64,000 bases of DNA, from assembly GCF_001403735.1 (NCBI RefSeq), contig NZ_CXPG01000013.1:62001-126000 (forward strand), read 5' to 3'. This document shows positions 1 through 8,565 of this stretch, piece after piece. How positions within the stretch are numbered: position 1 is the first letter of the stretch; each line of letters opens with the position of its first letter. The notes beneath the pieces are model-generated. The model ran no database searches, had not been told where the DNA came from, and was given only the letters and a program-made list of their open reading frames with translations. Source of the stretch: Jannaschia rubra. GTDB lineage: Bacteria > Pseudomonadota > Alphaproteobacteria > Rhodobacterales > Rhodobacteraceae. A program made the position numbers and the translations under genes.

Positions 1-911
1 AGATCCGCGATCGTCGCCTTGCTGCCGGGAATGAGGACGAGGTCGCAGACGGGCAGGGGGCGGCCCGGTGCGATCACCTCGACCGACAGGGCCGGCTCGG
101 CCGACAGCGGGTCCAGATCGTCGAAATTGGCGATCCTGCCCAGCCGGGGCACCGCGATGCGTAACGCATCGTCGCGCGGAGTGCTGCGGATGTCGAGAAT
201 ATCCTCAGCCGGCAGCTTCCACGCATCGTCGAACCAAGGCACGACGCCCAGGGCGGTCCACCCCGTGCGGTCGGCGATGGCGGTCACGCCGCCATCGAAC
301 AGGCGCACGTCGCCTCGGAACTTGTTGACGACGAACCCCTTGATCCGCGCCGCATCGGCCGGGTCCAGCACCGCCGCCGTCCCCACAAGCTGCGCGATGA
401 CGCCGCCGCGGTCGATGTCGCCCGCCAGGATCACGGGAACGCCCGCGGCCTCGGCGAAGCCCATGTTGGCGATGTCGCCCGCGCGCAGGTTGATCTCGGC
501 CGGGCTGCCCGCGCCTTCGACAATGACGAGGTCGCTGGTCGCGGCCAGACGCCGGAAGCTGTCCAGACAGGCCGCCATCAGATCGGGCTTGAGTGCCGCG
601 TAGTCGCGCGCCCTTACCGTCGTCAGCCGCCGTCCCTGCACGATCACCTGTGCGCCGGTGTCCGTCTCGGGCTTGAGGAGGACGGGGTTCATGTCGACCA
701 GCGGCTCCACCCCGCAGGCCAGCGCCTGCAGCGCCTGCGCGCGCCCGATTTCTCCACCGTCGGCGGTGACGGCGGCGTTGTTCGACATGTTCTGCGGCTT
801 GAACGGCCGGACCCGCAGGCCCGCGCGGGTGAAATGGCGGCAGAGGCCCGCGACCAGCATCGACTTGCCGACGTTGCTGCCGGCGCCCTGCACCATGATC
901 GCGCGTGCCAT
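1..911 (-). CDS. cobQ: Cobyric acid synthase, 5' part (C-terminus off the left edge)
   Basis: The enzyme amidates the remaining side-chain carboxylates of adenosylcobyrinic acid a,c-diamide in cobalamin synthesis, using glutamine and ATP. About 303 codons are present, starting at the ATG at 911. The N-terminus has the P-loop-like GAGSNVGKS at residues 9-17, followed by [12 protein letters not shown] and LLKPE, both typical of CobQ/CbiP. The visible part covers the synthetase domain; the C-terminal glutamine-amidotransferase domain lies mostly outside the window, so its catalytic Cys cannot be checked. It is followed on the same strand by plsC, 18 bases upstream of its start, but the two are functionally unrelated. 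Confidence 0.93.
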   Translation of the reverse strand, partial: MARAIMVQGAGSNVGKSMLVAGLCRHFTRAGLRVRPFKPQNMSNNAAVTADGGEIGRAQALQALACGVEPLVDMNPVLLKPETDTGAQVIVQGRRLTTVRARDYAALKPDLMAACLDSFRRLAATSDLVIVEGAGSPAEINLRAGDIANMGFAEAAGVPVILAGDIDRGGVIAQLVGTAAVLDPADAARIKGFVVNKFRGDVRLFDGGVTAIADRTGWTALGVVPWFDDAWKLPAEDILDIRSTPRDDALRIAVPRLGRIANFDDLDPLSAEPALSVEVIAPGRPLPVCDLVLIPGSKATIAD

Positions 912-929
912 GACGAGAACCCTTCGGTC

Positions 930-1718
930 TCAGGCGCCGTCGCGGACCGCGGCCTTGGCCGCCGCCGCCGCGACGGATTCGCCCGGAAGACCCGCCGTGG
1001 GGGCCACCGGGAAGCCGGCTTCCTCCATCAGGCGGTTCGATCCGCTCTCGATCCGCTCCTCCATCAGCGCCATGAAGGTCGCGCGGTCCAGACCCGGCGG
1101 GATCGGTTCCAGAAACTCAACCACGCCCAGACCGGGCCGGCGCAGCATCCCCCGCCGGGGCCAGAAGATGCCCACGTTCGTCGCGACCGGATGGCAGGGC
1201 TGTCCCAGTTGCTCATAAAGCGCATAGGTCCCGACCTTGTAGCTGGCCCGGGCCCCGGGTGCGACGCGGGTGCCCTGCGGATAGATCAGAAGCTGGCCGC
1301 CCTTGCGGTCGCCCGACCGCACCTCGGCCAGCATCCGGCGCACGGCCTCGGCCCGTTTGCCGCGGTGGACAGGGATGCAGCCGAGCCGCAGGGCATACTG
1401 GCCCAGCACCGGCGCATAGCGAAGCACCGACTTCATGATGAAGAACCCGCGCGGAATGGCGGACCAGATCAGCAGGATGTCGAGGAACGACTGATGCTTG
1501 GCCGCCAGCAGCACCTGCCCCGTGGGCGGCGTGCCCCGCACCTCGGTCCGCAGTCCGACGATACGGTGCAGGAGCCAGAGCGTCTGCCGGGCATAGACGT
1601 CGCAGGCCTTTCGCGCGCCGCGGGGCGACGCGATGGCCCAGGGCGCGAAGACGATCCCCAGCACGCCCATCCAGACATACATCAGGACGTTGAAGACCAT
1701 GGACCTGAAAAACTGCAT
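930..1718 (-). CDS. plsC: 1-acyl-sn-glycerol-3-phosphate acyltransferase
   Basis: Makes phosphatidic acid by acylating lysophosphatidic acid at the inner membrane. The protein is 262 residues. A hydrophobic N-terminal segment (about residues 7-30) anchors it. The acyltransferase motif HX4D is present as HQSFLD (His75, Asp80), and the later substrate-binding motif appears as PQGTR, where most relatives have PEGTR. It lies 21 bases downstream of ftsX on the same strand, so it may be co-transcribed with ftsEX. Family assignment is firm; the exact acyl donor cannot be told from sequence. Confidence 0.88.
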   Translation of the reverse strand: MQFFRSMVFNVLMYVWMGVLGIVFAPWAIASPRGARKACDVYARQTLWLLHRIVGLRTEVRGTPPTGQVLLAAKHQSFLDILLIWSAIPRGFFIMKSVLRYAPVLGQYALRLGCIPVHRGKRAEAVRRMLAEVRSGDRKGGQLLIYPQGTRVAPGARASYKVGTYALYEQLGQPCHPVATNVGIFWPRRGMLRRPGLGVVEFLEPIPPGLDRATFMALMEERIESGSNRLMEEAGFPVAPTAGLPGESVAAAAAKAAVRDGA

Positions 1719-1739
1719 CGGACGACCCCCGGGGAAACC

Positions 1740-2651
1740 CTATTCGAAACCGGCCAGTGCGCGAAAGGCCGCACGTCGGGTCGCAAGGAACGCAACTGCC
1801 CCCGCGAATACGGGGATGAGCGGCAGGAGCAGCCATCCGGCCCCCTGGAAGCCCAGCCCGGTCAGGAACCCGCCCGCATCGTCGGCGGCCGGAAGGAAGG
1901 CGATTGCCACGCCCCCCAGCACCGCGCCCGCCGCCGCCCCGGCAGCCGCGCGCAGGGTGAAGCGGCGTGTGAAGGCGCGGGCGACATAGGCATCGCGCGC
2001 GCCGACCAGTCGCAGCACCCGGATCACCTGCCGGTTCGCGGCGAGCGAGGCCTGCGCCGCGAGCGTCACCATGGCCGCCAGCGTTCCCGCGATGAGCGCC
2101 AGCGCGATCCAGCCCAGACCGCGCAGCCGGTCGGCCGCCCGCACCAGCGGGGCACGCCACCGGGTGTGGTCGTCCCAGACGGCATCGGGCACTTCGGCGG
2201 CGAGGCGCAGGCGCAGACCCTCGGCGTCGAGATTGCCGTCGGTCGCCACCTCGATCAGCCGGGGCAGGGGGAGCGTGTCGAGCGGCAGGTCCGGGCCCAG
2301 CCACGGCTCCAGCAGGGCGGCCTGCTCATCGTCGCCGATCGCGCGCGCCGTGGTGACGCCGGGCGTCATGTTCAGGATCTGCAGCACGGCCTCCGCCTGC
2401 ACCTCGCCCGCCTCCCCCGCGTCCGAGACGCGGATCGTCGCCGCCTGCGCCAGGCTTTCGCCCCAGCGTTCCGCCAAGCGCCCCGTGGCCAGCGACAGCG
2501 CCAGCGCGAAGACGGCGAGGAATGCCATCGCCGCGGAGGTCAGCACGGTCAGCCACACGGTGTGCCCGGTGGGCGGCACCACGCGGTCGGCCTGGCGGTC
2601 GCCCAGCGTCGCGTCGGTCGCCCGCTGGACCAGGGTCAGCAGCCGCCTCAA
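1740..2651 (-). CDS. ftsX: FtsX-like cell-division ABC transporter permease
   Basis: A 303-residue membrane protein with one N-terminal transmembrane segment (about residues 30-55), a periplasmic domain of about 110 residues, and three further membrane segments in the C-terminal half, which is the FtsX arrangement. With FtsE it forms the complex that couples division to peptidoglycan hydrolase activation. Its start overlaps the end of ftsE by four bases (ATGA-type), indicating translational coupling. Sequence similarity among FtsX proteins is low, so the call depends on topology and on the unmistakable FtsE next to it. Confidence 0.85.
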   Translation of the reverse strand: MRRLLTLVQRATDATLGDRQADRVVPPTGHTVWLTVLTSAAMAFLAVFALALSLATGRLAERWGESLAQAATIRVSDAGEAGEVQAEAVLQILNMTPGVTTARAIGDDEQAALLEPWLGPDLPLDTLPLPRLIEVATDGNLDAEGLRLRLAAEVPDAVWDDHTRWRAPLVRAADRLRGLGWIALALIAGTLAAMVTLAAQASLAANRQVIRVLRLVGARDAYVARAFTRRFTLRAAAGAAAGAVLGGVAIAFLPAADDAGGFLTGLGFQGAGWLLLPLIPVFAGAVAFLATRRAAFRALAGFE

Positions 2652-3322
2652 AGTTCCGTCCCCGCCTGCAGCGATCCCTGCGCCAGGCGCAGCACCCGCG
2701 CAGCTACCTGCCCCTTGGCGGCGCGGATCAGCGCAAGGTCGTGAGTGGCCACCAGCACCGTCTTTCCCATGCGGTTTAGCTCGGCCAGCAACGACAGGAG
2801 GCGCTGCGACATCTCCCAGTCGATATTGCCGGTGGGCTCGTCCGCGATGATGACGTCGGGGTCCATGATGATCGCGCGAGCCAGGGCGGCGCGCTGTCGT
2901 TCGCCCCCGGACAATTGCGGCGGGCGGGCCGCCGCCCGGGGCCCCAGACCGACCCAGCCGAGTAGCTGGTCCAGGTTCGCGGCCTCGGCCGCCACGTCGC
3001 GGCCGGCGACGGTCAGGGGCAGGGCGACGTTCTCGCGGATCGACAGGTGGTCGAGGAACTGGCAGTCCTGATGCACGACCCCGATGCGCCGACGCAGTCT
3101 GGCCAGAGCGTCGCGGTCCAGTTGCCGGCTGTCGCGCCCCTCCAGCAGGACAGTGCCCGTGGTGGGCTTCAGGTCGCCGTAGCAGAGTTTGAGCAGGGTG
3201 GTCTTGCCCGCCCCGGACGGCCCGGTCAGGAAGTGGAACGACCCCGGCGCGAACGCCATGTCCAGGCCGCTCAGAAGCGCGCCTTTGTCATAGGAATATC
3301 CTGCGTCCCGCAGCTCGATCAC
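2648..3322 (-). CDS. ftsE: Cell-division ATP-binding protein FtsE (GTG start)
   Basis: ABC-type ATPase partner of FtsX. I place the start at the GTG at 3322, which gives a 224-residue protein opening with IELRDAGYSYDKG, the usual FtsE beginning, and which has a purine-rich GGCAGGGGGCAGG just upstream. An in-frame ATG at 3403 would add 27 residues with no family counterpart. Walker A GPSGAGKT spans residues 34-41; the signature LSGGERQ and Walker B with DEPTGNID follow. The gene is transcribed away from the zinc-ribbon gene at 3509. Confidence 0.88.
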   Translation of the reverse strand: MIELRDAGYSYDKGALLSGLDMAFAPGSFHFLTGPSGAGKTTLLKLCYGDLKPTTGTVLLEGRDSRQLDRDALARLRRRIGVVHQDCQFLDHLSIRENVALPLTVAGRDVAAEAANLDQLLGWVGLGPRAAARPPQLSGGERQRAALARAIIMDPDVIIADEPTGNIDWEMSQRLLSLLAELNRMGKTVLVATHDLALIRAAKGQVAARVLRLAQGSLQAGTEL

Positions 3323-3508
3323 GCGCCTGCCCCCTGCCTCGGCGCCCTTCTGCCCCAGCCATGTTTTCGACGCAATGCGCGCCGATCCGTGCGCTACGGC
3401 CACAACTGCCGGGCCGTCGCACCGGACTTGGGTTGACTATCGCGTGCCAATCGGGCGCGGTGCCCGGAACTGTCCGCAACCACAGCGAAGGACCCGAGTC
3501 CCCGGCCC

Positions 3509-4438
3509 ATGCGTATCACCTGTCCGAATTGCAACGCCCAGTACGAGATCGGCGAAGACCTGATCCCTGCCGAAGGGCGCGACGTCCAATGCTCGAACTG
3601 CGGCACGATGTGGTTTCTCGAAGGACGGGCGCGGATCGCGTCCCCGGCGCCCGAGCGCCCGGTCCGCCGCGCCGTCGCCCCGCCGCCCGAAGACGAGATG
3701 GAAGACCGGCCCGCCCCCGCTCCCGAACGCAGGCGCCCGGTGCCGGACGACCGCACGCTCGAGATCCTGCGAGAGGAGCGTGAACGGGAGGAGCGGCTGC
3801 GCGCCGAACCGACCCCCGCCCAGGAACCCGAACCCCGGCCCGAGCCTGCTCCGGAGCAACAGCTTCCCGAGCCCGATCTCGAACACGACGCCCGTCAGGT
3901 GGCCGCCGCCGAACGGACGCGGATGGCCGCAGCCGCCGCGCTGGTCCGCACTCGGGAGGAGGCACGCGACCGCGCCGGGCCCATGGCGCCGGAACCGGCG
4001 GCGGACGACGGGATGGCCGACGCGATCGCCACGACGATGCGCGATGCCACGGCCGATCCCGAGGATGACGCGCCCGCCGCTCCTCCGCGACAGACGCGCA
4101 GGGAGCTTCTGCCCGACATCGAGGAGATCAACTCCTCGCTGCGGCCGGACGAACGCGCAGCCGAAGCGCGGGCCGGGACGAACGTCGACGACGGTGACGA
4201 TGGCCCGATGGCATATGCCGATTCGGGCTGGCGGCGCGGGTTCCGCACCGGGTTCCTGCTGACCGTCTTCGTGGTGCTGACGATGGTGGCGTTCTACGTC
4301 TTCGCCCCCCGGATCGCGCTTTCCGTGCCGTCGATCGAGCCCGCCCTGACCGACTATGTCGCCTGGGTCGACATGCAGCGCATCGCGCTGGCGGCGGGGG
4401 TCGAGGCGCTGACCGCCAGCATCGACGCGCAACGCTGA
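3509..4438 (+). CDS. Zinc-ribbon (MJ0042-type) membrane-anchored protein
   Basis: A 309-residue protein beginning with a small zinc ribbon: CPNC at residues 5-8 and CSNC at 28-31, the MJ0042/zinc-ribbon_5 pattern. A long acidic and proline-rich linker (about residues 50-245) rich in Glu, Arg and Pro follows, then one transmembrane helix at about 247-270 and a short C-terminal tail. The layout suggests a cytoplasmic zinc finger tethered to the inner membrane by a disordered linker. Such proteins are common in Rhodobacteraceae but their function is unknown. It ends four bases before the convergent DUF4175 gene. Confidence 0.8.
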   Translation: MRITCPNCNAQYEIGEDLIPAEGRDVQCSNCGTMWFLEGRARIASPAPERPVRRAVAPPPEDEMEDRPAPAPERRRPVPDDRTLEILREEREREERLRAEPTPAQEPEPRPEPAPEQQLPEPDLEHDARQVAAAERTRMAAAAALVRTREEARDRAGPMAPEPAADDGMADAIATTMRDATADPEDDAPAAPPRQTRRELLPDIEEINSSLRPDERAAEARAGTNVDDGDDGPMAYADSGWRRGFRTGFLLTVFVVLTMVAFYVFAPRIALSVPSIEPALTDYVAWVDMQRIALAAGVEALTASIDAQR

Positions 4439-4442
4439 CCCC

Positions 4443-7037
4443 TCAGAACCGCTCCAGCAGGCGACGAAGGTAGTCGAGTTCCAGCTTGGGGCGGTCGCGT
4501 TCACCCGACCGCCGTCGCAACTCCTCCATCAGGTCGCGGGCGCGCCGCGCCGCTTCCGGCCCGTCGAGGGTGTTGTTGTCGGTGCCCAGTTGGCCACCCA
4601 GACCGGATTGCCGGCCCAGCGGGTCGCGGTCGATGCCCATGCCCTGACGGTTGCCGGCCTGGCCCTGTTCGCCGCTTTCCTCGCCTTCCGGTCGCTCGCC
4701 GGCCAGAGCGCGGCCCAGTTCCTGCATCCCGTCGCGCAGCGCGTCCATCGCCCGTGACTGATCGTCCAGCGCACCGCCGAGGTTGCCGTCGGCCAGGTCG
4801 CGCTCGGCGTCGCGCATAGCCTCCTCGGCCCGACCAAGGGCCTCGCGCGCGGCGTCACCGGCTTCGGTCCCTTCGCCGGGCAGGTTGCCGCGCAAGGTCT
4901 CAAGCCCTTGGCGCAGGCTCTCCTGACGCTGGGCCAGACTGCGGCCATCGGGTTCGCCCCCACCGTCCTCACCGGGTTCGGCCGACGGATTGCTTCGCCC
5001 GCCCTGACCCGGCTCGCCCGCTCCGGGCTGAGCCCGGCCCGGCTGCTGACCCTCGCCCTGCTGGCCCGGCTGACCCTCGCCGGGTTGCGGTTGGCCGGGT
5101 TGCTGTCCGGGTTGCTGGCCCGGCTGACCCGGGTCGAACTGCTCCTGCAACTCGCGGAAGGCCTCGTCGCTCAGGTCCTGCTGTTCGCGCAACTGGTCGC
5201 GCAGCTCATCCATGGACTGCTGGCCTTCGCCCGGCTGGCCCTCGCCGGAGCCCTGGCCCTGCGTGACCTGCATGTTCTCCATCATCTCCTGAAGCTGGCG
5301 CAGCAGTTCCTGCGCCTCGGCGGTGCGGCCCTGCTCCATCAGTTCTTCGATGCGCTGCATCATCTCGTCGAGCATGTCCGACGTGATCTCCTGGCTCTCG
5401 CCTTCCGCCATCTCCGGCTGCTCGCCCTCCTGGCCCTGCTCGGCCAACTGGCGTGTGTAGTCGTCCATCGCGCGGCGCATCTCGGCCATCAGGCGCTCGA
5501 TTTCCTCGGGCGGGGCACCTTGGCGGATCGCCTCCGACAAACGCTCCTGCGCCTCGCGCAGCCGCTCCAGCGCGCTTTCGAGAGAACCGTCCTCGATCCG
5601 CACGGCGGCCTGCCACAGCATCTCGGCAATCTCGTCGCGCACCTCGACAGTCAGAGGGCCGGCGTCGAGCCGCTGGATCGCCATCCGCGTAATCAGGAAG
5701 GCCGCGGGGTTGTTCCACGACCCATCCGCCCGCCACGTCACCGCCTTGAGCAGCCGGGCCACGCGTTCTCGGTTGGCGCGCGACCAGTTCAGGTCGCGCC
5801 GCTGTTCGATCAGCGCGGAGGCGACCGGGTCGTAGAACGCCCGGCCGGGCAGCACGAAACGCGCGATCTCGGTGCCCTGCTGACCGGCGGCGTCCTCTGC
5901 GGTCAGGGTCGCGATGACGGGCATCTCCGCCAGTGGGTGCTTGGTCAGGTCGGCGCGGAAGACGGCGCTCAGGTCCGTCCGGTCGCCCGCGATGGGCAGC
6001 GCCATGTCGAAGCTCTCGGCCTCGCGCGGTTCGGGTTCGATGGCGAGGCCGTGGGCGCGGTCGGTGGCGTCCGCATCCAGCGCCAGCGTCACCCCGGCCG
6101 CCGTCACGCCGTGGTCGTCGCTCGCTTTCCACGGGATCGTGACGGCATCGGGATGCTCATAGGCCGGGTCGCCGTCCTGCGCGATCTGCGGGGCCGCGTC
6201 GGGCATGGCCGTCAGGGTCCAGAACGGAGCGTCGCCGTCCGTGCCGTCGATTGTCAGCGTCCCGGACTGGGCCACGGTGAAGTCCTGAAGCGGCGCCGTC
6301 GGGTCGGTCACGTCGCGGCCCGATACCGTCTCCGTCACCGACAGCGCGCCCCCCTCGCCGTAGAGCCGCAGGGTGACGCGGGTGCCTTCGGGCACCGAGA
6401 CCTGTCCCGGATCAATGTCGGCCAGATAGAGCGTTGGCAGCCCCGTGTGGCGCGGCGGCTCCAGCCAGCCTTCCCAGGCGGGACCGGTGGCGACCTGCTG
6501 ACCCACGCCGGGCAACGCAGGAACGGCGGGCGCACGCCAGAGCGTTCCGAACATCAGCGCCACAGCCGCGAGCAGCACCGCCATGTAACGCAGCGCGTAG
6601 GGGTCTCGCCGTGCCACGCGCAGGTCGGGTGCCACGGCCCGCGCCGCCTGGAGCCGGGCCCGCATCCGCGCCAGATGCGCGGCCCAGACCTCGGAGGAGC
6701 CCGCGTCGCCCGCCCCGACCGCCATGTCGTCGGAGAGCGCGGCGAGCGGGCGACCCGGCAGCGTGGCATCGAGCCGCCGCCGCGCATCGCCCCGGGTCGG
6801 CAGGCGGAACCCGCGCAGCCCCAACCCGATCAGCACAAGCATCAGGATGACCAGCGCGGCGATCAGGCTGAACTCCCACAAAGGCGGCACGACGCCTGAT
6901 GCCCAGACGGCGGCGGCCAGGAACCCGGCCGTCCAGGCGGGCCAGAAGGCATGGGTGATCCGTTCGGCCAGAAGGCCGAGGCGCGTCAGACGCAGCTGGC
7001 GGGCGATGGGTCGCAGGTCTTCGGCCAAACGCGGCAT
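4443..7037 (-). CDS. DUF4175 (TIGR02302-type) membrane protein
   Basis: An 864-residue protein with paired transmembrane segments near the N-terminus (about residues 30-75) and another near 150, a middle domain of beta-rich appearance, and a C-terminal third rich in Gln, Gly, Glu and Pro. That third includes methionine- and glutamine-rich coiled-coil-like stretches and short PGQ/GQQ repeats around residues 640-690. The family is conserved in alphaproteobacteria, usually beside lysA, and its role is unknown. The start lies 27 bases after the lysA stop, so the two probably share a transcript. The repeat-rich tail is low complexity and likely disordered. Confidence 0.82.
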   Translation of the reverse strand: MPRLAEDLRPIARQLRLTRLGLLAERITHAFWPAWTAGFLAAAVWASGVVPPLWEFSLIAALVILMLVLIGLGLRGFRLPTRGDARRRLDATLPGRPLAALSDDMAVGAGDAGSSEVWAAHLARMRARLQAARAVAPDLRVARRDPYALRYMAVLLAAVALMFGTLWRAPAVPALPGVGQQVATGPAWEGWLEPPRHTGLPTLYLADIDPGQVSVPEGTRVTLRLYGEGGALSVTETVSGRDVTDPTAPLQDFTVAQSGTLTIDGTDGDAPFWTLTAMPDAAPQIAQDGDPAYEHPDAVTIPWKASDDHGVTAAGVTLALDADATDRAHGLAIEPEPREAESFDMALPIAGDRTDLSAVFRADLTKHPLAEMPVIATLTAEDAAGQQGTEIARFVLPGRAFYDPVASALIEQRRDLNWSRANRERVARLLKAVTWRADGSWNNPAAFLITRMAIQRLDAGPLTVEVRDEIAEMLWQAAVRIEDGSLESALERLREAQERLSEAIRQGAPPEEIERLMAEMRRAMDDYTRQLAEQGQEGEQPEMAEGESQEITSDMLDEMMQRIEELMEQGRTAEAQELLRQLQEMMENMQVTQGQGSGEGQPGEGQQSMDELRDQLREQQDLSDEAFRELQEQFDPGQPGQQPGQQPGQPQPGEGQPGQQGEGQQPGRAQPGAGEPGQGGRSNPSAEPGEDGGGEPDGRSLAQRQESLRQGLETLRGNLPGEGTEAGDAAREALGRAEEAMRDAERDLADGNLGGALDDQSRAMDALRDGMQELGRALAGERPEGEESGEQGQAGNRQGMGIDRDPLGRQSGLGGQLGTDNNTLDGPEAARRARDLMEELRRRSGERDRPKLELDYLRRLLERF

Positions 7038-7064
7038 CCTCCGGGGACGGTCTTTCCCCTCAAC

Positions 7065-8339
7065 CTATGCCTCCGACAGCCATTGTGGAATGGTGTCGCG
7101 CGAAATCATCTCATCCAGGGTGGGACGCGCGCGGATGACCGCGTATCTGTCGCCCTGCACCAGCACCTCCGGCACGAGGGGACGGCTGTTGTATTCGCTG
7201 GCCATGACGGCGCCGTAAGCGCCCGCGCTGCGCATCGCGATCAGGTCGCCCGCACCTAGCGGCGCCATGTCGCGACCCTTGGCGAAGGTGTCGCCGGATT
7301 CGCAGACCGGCCCCACGATATCATACGGGCGGCGGTCCGTGCCGGGCGCGGTCTCGACGATGGGCACGATGTCGTGATGCGCGCCGTACATCGCGGGGCG
7401 GATCAGGTCGTTCATTGCCGCGTCCACGATCAGGAAATCCCGCCCCTCGCCTTCCTTCATGTAGATGGTGGAGGTCATCAGGATGCCCGCGTTCCCGGCG
7501 ATCAGGCGCCCCGGCTCGATCTCGATCTCGCAGCCGAGATGGCCCACCTCCTCCCGGATCACCTGTCCGTATTCCGACGGCACCGGCGGCGCGAGGTTCG
7601 AGCGGGCATAGGGGATGCCCAGCCCGCCGCCCAGGTCCAGCCGTTCGATCGGATGGCCGTCGGCGCGCAGGATGCCGGTCAGGTCTGCCACCTTGCGATA
7701 GGCCTGCCGGAAGGGTTCCAGGTCGGTGAGCTGGCTGCCGATGTGGACGTCGATGCCCACGACGCGCAGGCCGGCCAATTTGGCGATCTCGGCATAGACC
7801 TCCCGCGCGCGGGCGATGGGAATGCCGAACTTGTTGTCGGAGCGGCCGGTGGCGATCTTCTCGTGCGTCTTCGCATCCACGTCGGGGTTGACGCGCACCG
7901 TGACCGGAACGGTCACACCCATCTCGGTCGCCACGCGCGACAGCAAGCGCATCTCCGGCTCACTCTCCAGGTTGATCTGGCGCACGCCGTGGGCGAGGAC
8001 ATGGCGCATCTCTGCCTCGGTCTTCCCAACGCCGGAAAAGACGATCCGATCGCCCGGCACGCCCGCGGCCCGCGCCCGGCGGTATTCGCCCTCCGACACC
8101 ACGTCCATCCCCGCACCGGCGTCGCCCAGCAGCTTCAGGATGGCCACGTTGCTCGCTGCCTTGACCGCGTAGCAGACGAGATGCGGCCCCCAGGATAGCG
8201 CCTCGTCGAATAGCCGGAAATGCCGCAGCAGGGTGGCGGCGGAATAGACGTAGACGGGCGTGCCGACGTCCCGCGCGATCGCGGGCAGGGGGACGTTTTC
8301 GGCATGCAGGATGCCGTCGCGGTAAAGGAAATGGTCCAT
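7065..8339 (-). CDS. lysA: Diaminopimelate decarboxylase
   Basis: Last step of lysine synthesis: PLP-dependent decarboxylation of meso-diaminopimelate. The protein is 424 residues, the normal length. The PLP lysine is Lys60 in YAVKA. The glycine-rich phosphate-binding GGGLGIPY, the HIGSQLTD segment and the C-terminal CESGDTF motif are all present. The ATG start directly abuts the stop of a tiny upstream ORF (8340-8390), suggesting coupled translation. The next gene on the strand is the DUF4175 protein. Confidence 0.95.
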   Translation of the reverse strand: MDHFLYRDGILHAENVPLPAIARDVGTPVYVYSAATLLRHFRLFDEALSWGPHLVCYAVKAASNVAILKLLGDAGAGMDVVSEGEYRRARAAGVPGDRIVFSGVGKTEAEMRHVLAHGVRQINLESEPEMRLLSRVATEMGVTVPVTVRVNPDVDAKTHEKIATGRSDNKFGIPIARAREVYAEIAKLAGLRVVGIDVHIGSQLTDLEPFRQAYRKVADLTGILRADGHPIERLDLGGGLGIPYARSNLAPPVPSEYGQVIREEVGHLGCEIEIEPGRLIAGNAGILMTSTIYMKEGEGRDFLIVDAAMNDLIRPAMYGAHHDIVPIVETAPGTDRRPYDIVGPVCESGDTFAKGRDMAPLGAGDLIAMRSAGAYGAVMASEYNSRPLVPEVLVQGDRYAVIRARPTLDEMISRDTIPQWLSEA

Positions 8340-8390
8340 TCAGTGGCACCCCGCGACGCAAGGCGACCAGAGGATACGGATGGATGTCAC
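8340..8390 (-). CDS. Possible 16-residue leader ORF upstream of lysA
   Basis: A GTG codon at 8390-8388 stands seven bases after AGGAGG (in GACAGGAGGCGCGCCC), the strongest Shine-Dalgarno in the vicinity. It opens a 17-codon frame, MTSIRILWSPCVAGCH, whose TGA is immediately followed by the lysA ATG with no spacer. It contains two cysteines and no lysine. In many relatives a small lipoprotein gene precedes lysA; here there is a Cys but no clear signal peptide. It may be a decayed lipoprotein gene, a coupling leader, or chance. Confidence 0.4.
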   Translation of the reverse strand: MTSIRILWSPCVAGCH

Positions 8391-8565
8391 GGGCGCGCCT
8401 CCTGTCGGTCGTTGCGTCCTGTTAGCGGCTTCGCGCCGGTCCCGAAAGTGCGCGCGCCCTCAGGGCGTACGTGCGACATGACGCTGCGCGCCGATTGACC
8501 CGCGTGGCGGTGCCCCGCATATGGAACGGGACCATTCGGAACGGCATGACAGGGGGACGGCACGA

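Noticed and set aside
834-2744. Long plus-strand open frame of over 600 codons opposite cobQ/plsC/ftsX
   Set aside because: The translation is rich in Arg, Gln and His with no domain pattern, and it lies antisense to well-recognised genes. High-GC third positions produce such shadows.
4980-5130. Short direct repeats as a CRISPR or tandem DNA array
   Set aside because: The repeats are in-frame codons for PGQ-type residues in the DUF4175 protein, without spacers or constant repeat units. No CRISPR array is seen anywhere in the window.
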